Made by a program: the position numbers and the translations under genes. Below are positions 17,110 through 26,719 of a stretch of DNA of 64,000 nt, piece after piece (the stretch's first letter is position 1; each line of letters opens with the position of its first letter). The notes beneath the pieces were generated by a model. That model was not told the DNA's origin. It ran no database searches and was given only the letters and a program-made list of their open reading frames with translations. Source of the DNA: Paenibacillus xerothermodurans (GTDB taxonomy: Bacteria; Bacillota; Bacilli; Paenibacillales; NBRC-103111); assembly GCF_002220865.2 (NCBI RefSeq), contig NZ_NHRJ02000004.1, forward strand, positions 62,001-126,000. Direction: 5' to 3'.

Positions 17110-18729
17110 ATGGCAAATATCGTAAAAATTTTTGATACCACGTTAAGAGATGGCACGCAAGGGGAGGGCATCAGTCTCTCCGTTGAAGACAAGATGAAAA
17201 TCGCCTTAAAACTCGATGCGCTCGGTGTTCATTATATTGAGGGCGGCTGGCCTGGCAGCAACAACAAAGATATCGAGTTTTTCAATCGTGTCAAGGAACT
17301 CAATTTACAGCACGCGAAAGTGACGGCGTTCGGCAGCACGCGGCGCAAGGACACTCTGCCCGAGCAGGATGCCAATCTAAACCGTATACTGGAAGTCGGC
17401 GTGCCGGTGGCAACGATTTTCGGAAAATCATGGGATTTTCATGTACATAAGGCGATCCAGACGACACTGGAAGAAAATTTGAATATGATCTACGATTCCG
17501 TCCGTTACTTAAAAAGCAACGGCTTGGAAGTGATCTATGATGCCGAGCACTTCTTCGACGGATATAAAAATAATGCCGATTATGCGCTGAAAACAATCAA
17601 AAAGGCTGAGGAAGCGGGAGCGGACTGGATTGTCTTGTGCGACACCAATGGAGGCTCGCTGCCGCACGAGGTCAGTGAAATAGTGGCTGCCGTCAAACAA
17701 GCGGTGTCCGTCCCTATCGGCATTCACGCACACAACGACTGCGAGCTCGGCGTTGCGAATAGTGTGGCGGCGGTCATGGCCGGAGCAACGCAGGTGCAAG
17801 GCACGATCAACGGATTCGGCGAGCGCTGCGGCAACGCGAATCTGTGCTCCGTGATCCCGAATTTGCAGTTGAAGCTGAACTATGAATGCGTGAGCGCGGA
17901 GCAGCTGGAAACGTTAACTAGCGTCGCCCGCTACGTGAGCGAAATCGCCAACATGCATCTGCCTGTGAACCAGGCTTTCGTAGGTTCCGCAGCTTTTGCT
18001 CATAAAGGCGGCATTCATGTGTCCGCGATTCTGCGCAATCCAAGCACATATGAGCATATCGCGCCGGAGCTGGTTGGGAACAAGCAGCGCGTGCTGGTGT
18101 CTGAGCTGGCCGGCCAGAGCAATCTTGTGTTTAAGGCGCAAGAGCTGGGGCTGGATTTTGACAACAATAATCAGCAGTCGCGCCAGCTCATCGAACAAAT
18201 CAAGGAAATGGAACATCAGGGTTATCAGTTCGAAGGTGCCGACGCGACCTTAGAGCTGCTCATCCGCGATGCGTACGGCCAACAGGAGGAGTTGTTCACC
18301 CTGGAGTCGTTTAAAATATTAGTTGCGAAGCACGCAAATCAAGCTTCTGTCACCGAAGCTATCGTGAAGCTGAATGTGAACGGGCAGACCGTATATAATG
18401 CAGCGGAAGGCAACGGGCCTGTGAACGCGTTGGATAACGCGCTGCGCAAGTGCCTGGTTGAGTATTACCCAGAATTGAGAAACATGCATTTGAACGATTA
18501 CAAAGTCCGTGTGTTAGATGAGAAAGACAATACTGCTGCGAAAGTTCGCGTGTTGATCGAGTCCACCGACTTTGACACCACGTGGAGCACTGTCGGCGTA
18601 TCCGGCAACGTCATTGAAGCCAGCTGTGATGCGCTCATCGATAGCTTACGCTATGCGTTATTAGGCAAAGAGCGTACAACCATACAAATCGGCGAGCAAA
18701 GAGAACGTGTTGGTGTCGTCAATCATTAA
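17110..18729 (+). CDS. cimA: (R)-citramalate synthase
   Basis: Condenses pyruvate and acetyl-CoA to citramalate, giving a threonine-independent route to 2-oxobutyrate and isoleucine. The HMGL-like barrel begins with [15 protein letters not shown], contains the [13 protein letters not shown] metal motif, and ends in a LeuA-type dimerisation/allosteric domain (about 395-530). At 539 residues and with the long C-terminus it fits CimA rather than homocitrate synthase. The start follows AGGAGG. It stands alone with its own terminator. Confidence 0.93.
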   Translation: MANIVKIFDTTLRDGTQGEGISLSVEDKMKIALKLDALGVHYIEGGWPGSNNKDIEFFNRVKELNLQHAKVTAFGSTRRKDTLPEQDANLNRILEVGVPVATIFGKSWDFHVHKAIQTTLEENLNMIYDSVRYLKSNGLEVIYDAEHFFDGYKNNADYALKTIKKAEEAGADWIVLCDTNGGSLPHEVSEIVAAVKQAVSVPIGIHAHNDCELGVANSVAAVMAGATQVQGTINGFGERCGNANLCSVIPNLQLKLNYECVSAEQLETLTSVARYVSEIANMHLPVNQAFVGSAAFAHKGGIHVSAILRNPSTYEHIAPELVGNKQRVLVSELAGQSNLVFKAQELGLDFDNNNQQSRQLIEQIKEMEHQGYQFEGADATLELLIRDAYGQQEELFTLESFKILVAKHANQASVTEAIVKLNVNGQTVYNAAEGNGPVNALDNALRKCLVEYYPELRNMHLNDYKVRVLDEKDNTAAKVRVLIESTDFDTTWSTVGVSGNVIEASCDALIDSLRYALLGKERTTIQIGEQRERVGVVNH

Positions 18730-18773
18730 ACCGCTAGGGAAGCGAACCACTGATATCCAGCCGGCGGTTAGAA

Positions 18774-18805
18774 GCCTCAAGACAACGTCTTGAGGCTTTG
18801 TTCTT
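18774..18805 (+). terminator. terminator of cimA
   Basis: GCCTCAAGAC / GTCTTGAGGC with an AAC loop, then TTTGTTCTT. Confidence 0.85.
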
Positions 18806-18911
18806 GCAGTCACACATTGGCTTTTCATATCAAGCAAAATTCATATATCGTTAGAGGAACGTTGGACCGTATTACCACGTAACGCAAATCATATGGAAGG
18901 AGCTGATGTGA

Positions 18912-19109
18912 ATGTTGAGTATATTGCTTATTGTCGGCGGTTCATTCATGCTTTTTAAGACCTCTTGGTTTTGGTCGCTCACGGCAAAGTGGACGTCGGA
19001 AGACGGAACAGAACCATCTCACCTGTTTATATGGAATACACGATTAGGTGGAAGTATTTGTCTTCTACTCGGGTTAGTTGGTCTATTTGTTACCCTGCTC
19101 ATGGAATGA
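18912..19109 (+). CDS. small two-span membrane protein (DUF6199-like)
   Basis: 65 residues with two membrane spans (about 2-17 and 45-63) joined by a loop containing WFWSLTAKW and a TEPS motif. The pattern W-x-L-T-x-x-W ... EPS ... RxGG resembles DUF6199, a family of unknown role; I give this as a tentative match. A clear AAGGAG site precedes ATG 18912. Confidence 0.6.
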   Translation: MLSILLIVGGSFMLFKTSWFWSLTAKWTSEDGTEPSHLFIWNTRLGGSICLLLGLVGLFVTLLME

Positions 19110-19154
19110 GATTCTCTCTTTCCCCACACTCGATCTTCCTGCCTGCGCCGCCAC

Positions 19155-19697
19155 CTATTTGCTTGTGTCAATTAGTGCCCGAATTCGTTTGTCCAGTTCA
19201 TCGGGCGGCAGTACGTGGATAACGTCACGGAGGTTGCCTTGCTTATCGATCAAAAAAGTGGTGGGTACTACGATGATCCGGTACATCTCAGCAGCCGTTC
19301 CCTTTTCGTCTAACAAGATGGGAAAAGGCAGTTTATGCTGCTTCACGAATCGTTTAACGTCCGGCAGCCGGTCTCCCTTGGTCACGTTGACACCGTACAA
19401 ATCCACCTGCTCTCCATACTTGTCATACATCTGTTTCAAATCCGGCGCCTCCTGATGGCAAGGACCACACCATGAAGCCCAAAAATTGAGGACTAGCGGC
19501 TTGTCCCGCACTCCACCCACCTTATATTCCTTTTCATCCAAGCCTAGCAGAGAAAAAGCAGGTGCCGTTTTCCCGAGAGCAATTTCCGATGAGATCAATG
19601 CCGCCTGCCTTGCCTGCGTACCACCATCACCCGTCTGAAATACGGCCCATCCGGCTAAGAGTACCGTTATTACCAACGCAGACACAATTCTTTTCAT
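19155..19697 (-). CDS. ResA/TlpA-type membrane-anchored thioredoxin
   Basis: A 180-residue thiol-disulfide oxidoreductase acting outside the membrane. A signal anchor (MKRIVSALVITVLLAGWAVF) is followed by a TlpA-like fold with the WCGPC active site and the cis-Pro loop VVPTTFLID. ResA-type proteins reduce apocytochrome c or help spore-coat/cortex maturation; no cytochrome gene is nearby, so the role is open. The ATG 19697 follows AAAGGAGG; an upstream in-frame start at 19739 lacks a ribosome site. Confidence 0.88.
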   Translation of the reverse strand: MKRIVSALVITVLLAGWAVFQTGDGGTQARQAALISSEIALGKTAPAFSLLGLDEKEYKVGGVRDKPLVLNFWASWCGPCHQEAPDLKQMYDKYGEQVDLYGVNVTKGDRLPDVKRFVKQHKLPFPILLDEKGTAAEMYRIIVVPTTFLIDKQGNLRDVIHVLPPDELDKRIRALIDTSK

Positions 19698-19876
19698 GAT
19701 AGGCCTCCTTTGCCTTGTTCCAATCTCATATCGCTCCAAGCTTGCTATTCCTCACTGCATCCGAATATACACTGGTAACCGCCGGACTATGGTCGAGCAA
19801 AAGCAGGAAAGAATGATGGCAAGCTCTAGAGGACACACTATTGCTACATTATGTGTGTTAAGGAGACTTGCGACCG

Positions 19877-21184
19877 ATGCAAAACGCCAAAGACAAACGA
19901 CTGAAACTCTCATTTGAAAATGAGAAGGACAATGCAGGGCGAGCAGAGCCGTCGGCCGGCGGCAAGCGAAAAAAGGGCGATGTGGGACAAGACAGAATAT
20001 GGGAGTTCATCGCCATCGCCAGTGTTCCACTTGTTCTCGTATTAGGAAACTCGATGCTCGTGCCTGTGCTGCCACAAATGCAGCAAGAGATGGGGATCAG
20101 CAAATTCCAGAGCAGCTTGGTCATTACCTTATTTTCGGTTACCGCAGGGTTAATCATACCCTTCGCAGGTTATTTGTCTGACCGATATTCACGTAAAGGT
20201 ATTATGATCCCTTCGCTGCTCATTTACGGCTTGGCGGGTATCCTTGCCGGATTCGGGGCCGTGTGGAATTCCTACGGGGTGATGATCACAGCACGAGCCA
20301 TACAAGGCATTGGCGCAGCGGGCACAGCTCCAATAGCTATGGCTTTAGCGGGTGATTTGTACTCGGGAGCCACGGAGAGTAAGGCGCTTGGTCTCACTGA
20401 GGCGGCCAACGGCACAGGTAAAGTAATCAGTCCGATTCTTGGCTCGCTATTTGCCCTGATTGTGTGGTACGCCGCATTTTTCGCGTTTCCCGTGTTTTGC
20501 TTTTTGTCACTGCTCGCAGTGATATTTCTTCTCACCGAGCCGAAAAAAGATAAGCCTGCCCCAAAATTCAGCGCATATATGGAGAGCATAGGCCGAATTA
20601 TGAAGGACAAAGGCCACTGGTTAATTCCGGCGTTTTTTGCAGGCTCTCTGGCTTTGTTTATTCTGTTTGGAGTTCTGTTCTATCTGTCGGACGTACTCGA
20701 AGCCCCGCCTTACAGCATCGACGGCGTGCCAAAAGGCTTCATTCTCGCTATACCATTGCTCGGTATGGTCATAACGTCTTACACCACTGGAGCGATGATT
20801 AAAAAGAACGGAACATTAATGCGCTGGCTGATGAACATCGGCTTAGCCCTAATGGTGATATCACTGGGCGCCTGTATCTTCGTACTGAACATGGATAACA
20901 TGTATGTATTGATAACCCTGCTGACTATAAGCAGTATCGGTACCGGCCTGCTGCTGCCGTGTTTGAATACAATGATCACCGGCTCAGTAGAAAGAGAGCA
21001 GCGCGGCATGATCACTTCGATCTACAGCAGTCTGCGATTCCTCGGAGTAGCGTTCGGTCCGCCGCTGTTCAGCTGGATGATGGACATTTCCCATGCTATC
21101 GTGTTTATATCTGTCACTAGTCTGTCTGTTATCGCTCTTGGGCTAATTTACTTCATGGTTAAACCAAAAGGACGGCTGGCGTGA
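19877..21184 (+). CDS. MFS transporter (drug:proton-antiporter type)
   Basis: A ~435-residue carrier with twelve predicted spans after a ~40-residue basic, hydrophilic N-terminal extension. The loop after the second span carries GYLSDRYSRKG, the MFS signature. It resembles multidrug exporters such as Bacillus YvkA/YqjV, but the substrate is unknown. A TTG at 19868 is too near AAGGAG; ATG 19877 is preferred. Confidence 0.85.
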   Translation: MQNAKDKRLKLSFENEKDNAGRAEPSAGGKRKKGDVGQDRIWEFIAIASVPLVLVLGNSMLVPVLPQMQQEMGISKFQSSLVITLFSVTAGLIIPFAGYLSDRYSRKGIMIPSLLIYGLAGILAGFGAVWNSYGVMITARAIQGIGAAGTAPIAMALAGDLYSGATESKALGLTEAANGTGKVISPILGSLFALIVWYAAFFAFPVFCFLSLLAVIFLLTEPKKDKPAPKFSAYMESIGRIMKDKGHWLIPAFFAGSLALFILFGVLFYLSDVLEAPPYSIDGVPKGFILAIPLLGMVITSYTTGAMIKKNGTLMRWLMNIGLALMVISLGACIFVLNMDNMYVLITLLTISSIGTGLLLPCLNTMITGSVEREQRGMITSIYSSLRFLGVAFGPPLFSWMMDISHAIVFISVTSLSVIALGLIYFMVKPKGRLA

Positions 21185-21250
21185 GCCGTTCACAAGACTC
21201 CTTTATCGAGTTATAATTGACGTACAATATGATGAAGGAATTCAGAGCGC

Positions 21251-21700
21251 ATGATCACTGCTATTGTAGTCACGAAGACCATCAGAGAAGAGATCACAAG
21301 ATATTGCACACAGAAAAAGCCGCACGAAGCATGCGGCTTTTTGTTCGGACACCGTATCGGCTCCAGCCTATTTGTGGACGAATTCATGCCTGTCCCCAAT
21401 GTGGCAAAGGACCCAGCCCGCAATTTCGCGATGCATCCGGACCACATACTACTCGCGCTGCACCGCCCATTAGAGGATCACCGCTTGTTAGCGGGCACAC
21501 TGCACTCTCACCCGGCGGCTCCCGCGGCACCGTCCGCACAGGATCTGCAAACCGAGTGGCACAAACTGCCTAGCCATTGGATAGTATCCCTGTTGTCAGA
21601 ATCAGCATGTGACATACGCGCGTATCGATATGAGAGGCAGAATGATTCGAAGGGCACCACGCGGCATGTTCTCATACCTATAAGCACAGCAGAAAAATAA
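21251..21700 (+). CDS. JAMM/MPN+ metallopeptidase-like protein (M67)
   Basis: 149 residues with the full JAMM pattern: an upstream Glu (HEACGFLFG), then HSHPAAPAAPSAQD giving His-x-His ... Ser ... Asp. Bacterial free-standing JAMM proteins act as isopeptidases, for example removing C-terminal residues from sulfur-carrier proteins. No ThiS/MoaD-like gene is adjacent. AAGGAATTCAG precedes the start. It follows the MFS gene by 66 bp. Confidence 0.85.
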   Translation: MITAIVVTKTIREEITRYCTQKKPHEACGFLFGHRIGSSLFVDEFMPVPNVAKDPARNFAMHPDHILLALHRPLEDHRLLAGTLHSHPAAPAAPSAQDLQTEWHKLPSHWIVSLLSESACDIRAYRYERQNDSKGTTRHVLIPISTAEK

Positions 21701-21728
21701 AAACCTTCAGCGTGCATGCCCAAAGGTT
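21701..21728. terminator. shared terminator between JAMM gene and exonuclease gene
   Basis: AAACCTT pairs with AAGGTTA; on the minus strand TTTTTATTTTT follows. It overlaps the exonuclease stop. Confidence 0.7.
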
Positions 21729-22593
21729 ATTGATGACGGCTCAATTGAGTGTACAAATCTCCCAATGTATGGATGCGCCTGGATCTAATTTCAGCCATCA
21801 ATTTAGACCACAGCTTGGCCGTCATCATGGCATCCTCCAGCGCATGGTGTCTGGTGGTAATGTCAACGTTATAATAGGCAAGCACATAGTCCAGGTCATA
21901 TTTCTCCAAATCTGGATTGAGCCATTTAGTAATCATCATTGTATCCAGCATTCGATGGGTTGAGTTAATCTTCGACGTCTTCCATAAGGCGGAATTAAGA
22001 AAATGCTTGTCGTGCCCGGTGCCGTGAGCAATCAGCACCTTTTGCCGGACGAACTCCAGAAAACTCCCCAACCCATACAGCAGATCCGGCGCAGCGTCCG
22101 CCATGTCGTTCGTTATGCCCGTCAGCTGTGTAACGTCTGACGGGATAGGCCGCTTCGGATTTACCAAACTATAAAAAGTGTCGTCCTCAAACACCTTGTC
22201 CCCTTGCACGGCCACGGCCCCGATTGAAATGATTTCATCCCCGTTATAAGGCGAAAAGCCGGTGGTCTCCAAATCAAACACAACCAATTCCAAGGTGTCC
22301 AACGGCACCTCGAACAGCGGGTTTTTGCGCTGCTCCCGCATGATGGACCGGATGAAAGCCATCTGCTGGGCAGACTGCGCGTTGAACATGGAAGTGATAG
22401 CAGGGGTGATCCCGCCCATTTTATATAAATGCCATATGCCCCCAGATTTCACGCCTTTCAACCGGACGTCCCTCCTCACGATATCCCGAGACCGTTTATC
22501 ATCATACTGCCAAGTCGTGGCTCCTCCGGTACCAGCATTGCCGCTTCCTTCTGCGACTGCCGTGTCGTCCGTCTGCGACCGTGCCTCGGGCAA
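21727..22593 (-). CDS. DEDDh-type 3'-5' exonuclease (DnaQ-like)
   Basis: 288 residues; an N-terminal region of ~95 residues unlike DnaQ precedes the exonuclease fold. Exo I is VVFDLETTGFSP, Exo II includes the HGTGHDKHFL stretch and Exo III the HHALEDA motif with the final Asp. It is probably a nuclease acting on DNA or RNA, not the main proofreading subunit. The TTG start follows AAGGAG by seven bases and lies 11 bp after the DUF294 gene, the third gene of the amt operon. Confidence 0.87.
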   Translation of the reverse strand: MPEARSQTDDTAVAEGSGNAGTGGATTWQYDDKRSRDIVRRDVRLKGVKSGGIWHLYKMGGITPAITSMFNAQSAQQMAFIRSIMREQRKNPLFEVPLDTLELVVFDLETTGFSPYNGDEIISIGAVAVQGDKVFEDDTFYSLVNPKRPIPSDVTQLTGITNDMADAAPDLLYGLGSFLEFVRQKVLIAHGTGHDKHFLNSALWKTSKINSTHRMLDTMMITKWLNPDLEKYDLDYVLAYYNVDITTRHHALEDAMMTAKLWSKLMAEIRSRRIHTLGDLYTQLSRHQ

Positions 22594-22604
22594 CTGCGGG
22601 CTCC

Positions 22605-23675
22605 TTACATTTCTCCGCGTATTCGCTTCTTTACAAACTTCTGTAAATCATTGCCAATGCGAAGGCATAGTTTCAATTGAGTGGTTCGTTCCTTCGTTAA
22701 ATCGTCAGCAGGCAGCTTGCCGCGTGATGTGTATTGCCCTGCCTCCAGCTGATAGGGTACCAACGACCGCAGTTTTACCGCGATAGATAAAGCCTCCCAC
22801 CAGTCCTGGGCTATTTCCTCTTCCAGCCGCCCGCGCTGCCTCAACTCTATGATCCGCTGTTCGGTGGACGTCGACTCTATCCCTGCCTCCACAGCGAGCA
22901 GTCGAATTCCGTTCACGATGGGGATGTATGCTCCGTACTTGATATCAAAGCCACCAGCATCGGCTCCGTATCTTTCCTTAATCAGCTGCCCAAATATACC
23001 GAGCGTGATCTTGTGATGCAAAGTGTTGTGGAGCATGTGTTCCAGAATGACCGGCTTTCGACTGATACGCGCGCTAAACGACTGTTGTAGTCGACGCACG
23101 AGTCCGGAGTTACCGTACACCGTCCGTATATCTGCGAATATCAGCAAATAGCGTACATTCTCCCAATGCGGGTCTGCGAACCATGCCAGCATAGCATCGC
23201 GGAAAGCGCTCAACGGCTGCCTCCATCTACGATTAGTACATATCACCTCGCCGGCACATGGTGGATAGCCGAGTTCAAGTAACAACGAGCTGATCTCGCC
23301 CGATAACGCAGTAAAATACGTGTCGGCCCTTTCCCTGTCTGCGCTGTCCGCTGGGTCATCATAGATTAAACCGTTATCTTGGTCGCTCCACAATGTCTGC
23401 TCGCCGCGGCCCCCGCTTCCAAACAAAACAAAGGCAAAAGACGCAGGAGCGTCTTCATGCCCTCGTTGGCGGAGGTTCTGTTGAGCGAGTGCTACCGATT
23501 TCCGAAGAAAGCAATCGTGAACTTGATTCAAAACACGATTCCACTCCAACGCATCAGACACAAGGAGCCGCGTCTGGAAAACGTGATGCAGTCGATCACG
23601 TAACCGCCGCAGTTGTGAACAATCGTCAGCCGTTTCAATTTCAGCACGGATCATATCTAATGCGAGTTCATCCAT
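22605..23675 (-). CDS. DUF294 putative nucleotidyltransferase (GlnD-like)
   Basis: 356 residues. The N-terminal helices lead into a nucleotidyltransferase core with LFGSGGRGEQTLWSDQDNGLIYDD, the GSxGRxEQ and DxD pattern of DUF294 and GlnD uridylyltransferases. A C-terminal helical DUF294_C-type domain follows. The CBS domains seen in many proteobacterial homologues are absent. It probably transfers a nucleotide to a partner protein. Its place directly after amt (33 bp) suggests a nitrogen-sensing role, but no PII gene is in the window. AAAGGAGG precedes the start. Confidence 0.85.
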   Translation of the reverse strand: MDELALDMIRAEIETADDCSQLRRLRDRLHHVFQTRLLVSDALEWNRVLNQVHDCFLRKSVALAQQNLRQRGHEDAPASFAFVLFGSGGRGEQTLWSDQDNGLIYDDPADSADRERADTYFTALSGEISSLLLELGYPPCAGEVICTNRRWRQPLSAFRDAMLAWFADPHWENVRYLLIFADIRTVYGNSGLVRRLQQSFSARISRKPVILEHMLHNTLHHKITLGIFGQLIKERYGADAGGFDIKYGAYIPIVNGIRLLAVEAGIESTSTEQRIIELRQRGRLEEEIAQDWWEALSIAVKLRSLVPYQLEAGQYTSRGKLPADDLTKERTTQLKLCLRIGNDLQKFVKKRIRGEM

Positions 23676-23708
23676 GCGCTGCCTCCTTTAGTGTGATGCC
23701 TGATTGGT

Positions 23709-25139
23709 TTACACCGTTGACGCGGCTGGAGCAGCTTGTGCTGTTTCCGCCGTATGACCATGCGCCGCAGGTTGAATCATTTTTTTCATTTGCTCAGGAT
23801 AGCCGTAACTACCGTGCTCGGACAAATCCAAGCCGATTAATTCTTCTTCTTCGGTGACACGCAAGCCGATAGTTACTTTTAAAATATACAAAATGATGAA
23901 TGATGCGACCAAAACGTAAGCCATAGCCGAGAATATGCCCAAAGCTTGCACACCCAACTGATGCAGTCCGCCGCCGTATAAAAGTCCAGGCTGACCTACT
24001 CCAACGGTTTCGACCAGATCCGGATGCGCGAAAATACCGTTGGCCAGCGTCCCCCAGATACCGGCCACACCGTGCACGGAAAACGCATAGATTGGATCAT
24101 CAATGCCTGCTTTTTCAAACCATTGTGCTGTAAAAAACGTCACGATGCCGGCCACGGCTCCAATGATAATTGCGTCTCTCACTGTGACAAATGCACATGA
24201 TGCCGTAATCGCGACCAACGCCGCCAGAACGCCGTTTAACATGCTCGGAATGTCCGCTTTGCCAAAATAAATCCAGGCTACGACGATGGCCGCTATACCC
24301 CCTGTGGCAGCCGCCAGGTTAGTTGTCATAGCGATGTAGCCAAAGAAACCGTCACCCATGGCACTTAGCGTCGAGCCCGGGTTAAAGCCAAACCAGCCAA
24401 TCCACAGTACGATGACGCCTAACACCGACAGCACTTGATTGTGGCCTGGCAGCATATTCGGTGTTCTATCTTTATTGAACTTACCGATCCGCGGCTTGAG
24501 CATAATTGTAGCCACGAGTGCAGCGGTAGCACCCGTTAAATGGACCACCGTAGAGCCTGCGAAGTCCTGTTTTCCGTGGCCCGCCAACCAGCCGCCGCCC
24601 CAAATCCAGTGTGCTATGACCGGGTAGATAAGCACTGTGAATAAGATGCCGAACAGGAAGTACACGGCCAGCTTGCCGCGTTCTGCAAAACCGCCGAAGC
24701 AGATAGCCAGGGATACGCCTGCGAACGCCAATTGGAACATAAACTTAATGCCGATCGGCACATCCGAATACGATAATGAGCCGAAGGCAGCTGCCGCTTG
24801 CTCTGCGGTACCGTTAACGAAAAATCCGGTTAGGCCTATAAAAGCGTTGCCCTCGCCAAACGCAAGCCCGAATCCCAATGCCCAAAACGCAACAGCACAC
24901 ACACCAAACGTCAGCACCGTTTTACCAGCCACGTGCCCGGCATTCTTCATCCTTGTAGACCCTGTCTCCAACAGGGCGAAGCCAGCTTGCATAAAAATAA
25001 CCAAAACTGCAGCCAGCATCACCCAGACTGAGTTGATAGCGCTTTGCAGCTGGGCCGGTGCCGCATCCTCCGCTGCGAACGCCATAGTTGGCATCAGAAT
25101 TGACATGAGACCCGCAGACAATAGCAATTTCTTTAACAT
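23709..25139 (-). CDS. amt: ammonium transporter
   Basis: A 476-residue Amt/MEP/Rh channel moving ammonium through the cell membrane. A signal-like first helix (cut after MAFA) precedes eleven spans. Twin pore His are seen in YPVIAHWIWGGGW and FSVHGVAGIWG, with the conserved Asp region after TGATAAL. The C-terminal tail (about 420-476) includes the conserved EEEELIGLDLSEHG motif used for PII control. It is the first gene of amt-DUF294-exonuclease and is preceded by a GlnR/TnrA operator and a strong promoter. Confidence 0.95.
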   Translation of the reverse strand: MLKKLLLSAGLMSILMPTMAFAAEDAAPAQLQSAINSVWVMLAAVLVIFMQAGFALLETGSTRMKNAGHVAGKTVLTFGVCAVAFWALGFGLAFGEGNAFIGLTGFFVNGTAEQAAAAFGSLSYSDVPIGIKFMFQLAFAGVSLAICFGGFAERGKLAVYFLFGILFTVLIYPVIAHWIWGGGWLAGHGKQDFAGSTVVHLTGATAALVATIMLKPRIGKFNKDRTPNMLPGHNQVLSVLGVIVLWIGWFGFNPGSTLSAMGDGFFGYIAMTTNLAAATGGIAAIVVAWIYFGKADIPSMLNGVLAALVAITASCAFVTVRDAIIIGAVAGIVTFFTAQWFEKAGIDDPIYAFSVHGVAGIWGTLANGIFAHPDLVETVGVGQPGLLYGGGLHQLGVQALGIFSAMAYVLVASFIILYILKVTIGLRVTEEEELIGLDLSEHGSYGYPEQMKKMIQPAAHGHTAETAQAAPAASTV

Positions 25140-25160
25140 AGTGGACCACTTCCTTCGATA

Positions 25161-25177
25161 TGTTAGTTTCTATAACA
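25161..25177 (-). promoter_or_regulatory. GlnR/TnrA operator downstream of the amt promoter
   Basis: TGTTAGTTTCTATAACA is a perfect match to TGTNA-N7-TNACA. It lies about 15-31 bases after the expected transcription start, between promoter and ribosome site, a place expected for repression. Confidence 0.8.
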
Positions 25178-25198
25178 TTTGTTGAAATTATTATTGCC

Positions 25199-25227
25199 AT
25201 TATATACATTTCCTTTATGTTTGACAA
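25199..25227 (-). promoter_or_regulatory. sigma-A promoter of the amt operon
   Basis: TTGTCA, 17-bp spacer, TATAAT on the minus strand, with one mismatch to consensus overall. Confidence 0.8.
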
Positions 25228-25514
25228 TACAATTTTTATGAAGAAAACAGCAAATGAATATAAAACCTAACATACGGCACCGTTGAAGGGTCCCTGTGGA
25301 GCAGTTGGAGATCGGTGAGTCTGATGTATGTGATATTTAGTCACATTATATTTCGTTGCGTCGGGGCCGTGCATGGGTTCTGCCTCGGGCAGGAGACGGT
25401 GTATCTCGTTTTTTCAGCATGTTTTCTTGCAAGCGTCACGTTTGACTGTATGGTTTATTTTCAGTTATCATTATAAGTAGGAAAAACTGATCGAGGGGTG
25501 GTTTCCATGGGGAT

Positions 25515-25946
25515 ATGAAGCTCTACAGAATCGGTGAGTTGGCTCGGTTATCAGCGGTCAGCCCCAGAACGATCGACTATTACACGAAGCTTGGTTTAAT
25601 TGAAGAGACAGCCCGGTCAGAAACGAATTATCGGTTGTACAGCGATGAAACCTTACTGAGACTCAAACGTATTGAGAATATGAAAAGGGAGAAATATACC
25701 CTAGAGGAAATTAAGGCGAGTCTGACATTGTGGACAAAAATATGCTCAGATGAGATTGTGACAGATAAGCTGACATCTCTTCAGCTGCATTTGCAACAAC
25801 TGCAAAAAGAAGTGCAGGAGATCAGTCCGCTGCTGGAACGATTAAAGCCGTCCCAGCTGAAAAGGCTGAACACGCTGCTCACTCCCCACACAGTGGCCTG
25901 CATTGAAGCCTTAGTATTACTGATGGGTAAAAATCCTTTATCCTAA
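25515..25946 (+). CDS. MerR-family transcriptional regulator
   Basis: 143 residues with an N-terminal winged helix-turn-helix (YRIGELARLSAVSPRTIDYYTKLGLI) and a long dimerisation coiled coil (about 70-125); a short C-terminus lacks an obvious metal- or drug-binding domain. The start ATG at 25515 overlaps the stop of a three-codon frame (ATG at 25507) that is better spaced from the GAGGGG site, so translation may be coupled. It is divergent from amt and just upstream of yugP. MerR proteins include GlnR and TnrA, but this one lacks their typical C-terminal tail. Confidence 0.85.
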   Translation: MKLYRIGELARLSAVSPRTIDYYTKLGLIEETARSETNYRLYSDETLLRLKRIENMKREKYTLEEIKASLTLWTKICSDEIVTDKLTSLQLHLQQLQKEVQEISPLLERLKPSQLKRLNTLLTPHTVACIEALVLLMGKNPLS

Positions 25947-25967
25947 TATAAATGGAGGTTAGCTGCC

Positions 25968-26654
25968 ATGTTTTTTCATCCAATGGATATCCTGATCCTC
26001 ATCGCCTTCGCCATTTCTGTGTGGGCACAGTTTCGCGTGAAAGGCACATTCAACAAATGGGCCGACGTCCCTACGTATTCCGGGATGACCGGCTATGAGG
26101 CAGCACGCCGTATGCTTGATTCCAACGGTCTTCACCACGTGCCCATCGAGCCAATCGCAGGTCGCCTGTCAGATCACTATGATCCGATACACAGGGTGGT
26201 GCGGTTATCGGAACCGGTTTATTACGAGAATTCAATTTCGGCCGTGTCCGTCGCCTGCCATGAAGTGGGCCACGCGATTCAGCACAGCGTACGTTATCCA
26301 ATGCTGGCGCTGCGTCATCGCATGTTTCCGGCTGTTAACTTCGCGTCCGGTGTTTCACCTTTCTTAATCATAGCCGGCCTGATCTTTCAGCAATTCAACT
26401 TTTTGCTTGGCATCGGGATTCTGTTCTTTTCCGCAGCCGTCGCGTTCCAGTTGATCACGCTGCCTGTCGAGTTTAACGCCAGCAGCCGCGCGAGGAATTT
26501 GATGGTGGCCGAGGGCTACATCACTAACGACGAAGAACGCGGAGTCGCTAAAGTGTTAAATGCCGCTGCATTGACTTATGTTGCCGCTGCACTGATCTCG
26601 CTGCTTGAGTTGCTGAAATATATTATGATTTTCACCAACCGCAACGAGGACTAA
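25968..26654 (+). CDS. yugP: YugP-type membrane zinc metallopeptidase
   Basis: 228 residues. An N-terminal span, the zinc motif CHEVGHAIQHS, two or three central spans and a PVEFNASSRA motif supplying the third ligand define the YugP family (Peptidase_membr, DUF2316-unrelated). It is an integral-membrane gluzincin-like peptidase of unknown substrate. GGAGG precedes the start; the gene follows the MerR regulator by 21 bp, likely one transcript ending at 26673-26712. Confidence 0.88.
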   Translation: MFFHPMDILILIAFAISVWAQFRVKGTFNKWADVPTYSGMTGYEAARRMLDSNGLHHVPIEPIAGRLSDHYDPIHRVVRLSEPVYYENSISAVSVACHEVGHAIQHSVRYPMLALRHRMFPAVNFASGVSPFLIIAGLIFQQFNFLLGIGILFFSAAVAFQLITLPVEFNASSRARNLMVAEGYITNDEERGVAKVLNAAALTYVAAALISLLELLKYIMIFTNRNED

Positions 26655-26672
26655 CTATACGAATCACGCCGA

Positions 26673-26712
26673 AACGCCGATCAGCCTGTATAGGCCGTCG
26701 GCGTTTTTTTCT
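26673..26712 (+). terminator. terminator of merR-yugP
   Basis: ACGCCGA / TCGGCGT stem with an inner CCT/AGG step, then seven T. Confidence 0.85.
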
Positions 26713-26719
26713 TTTTTCA

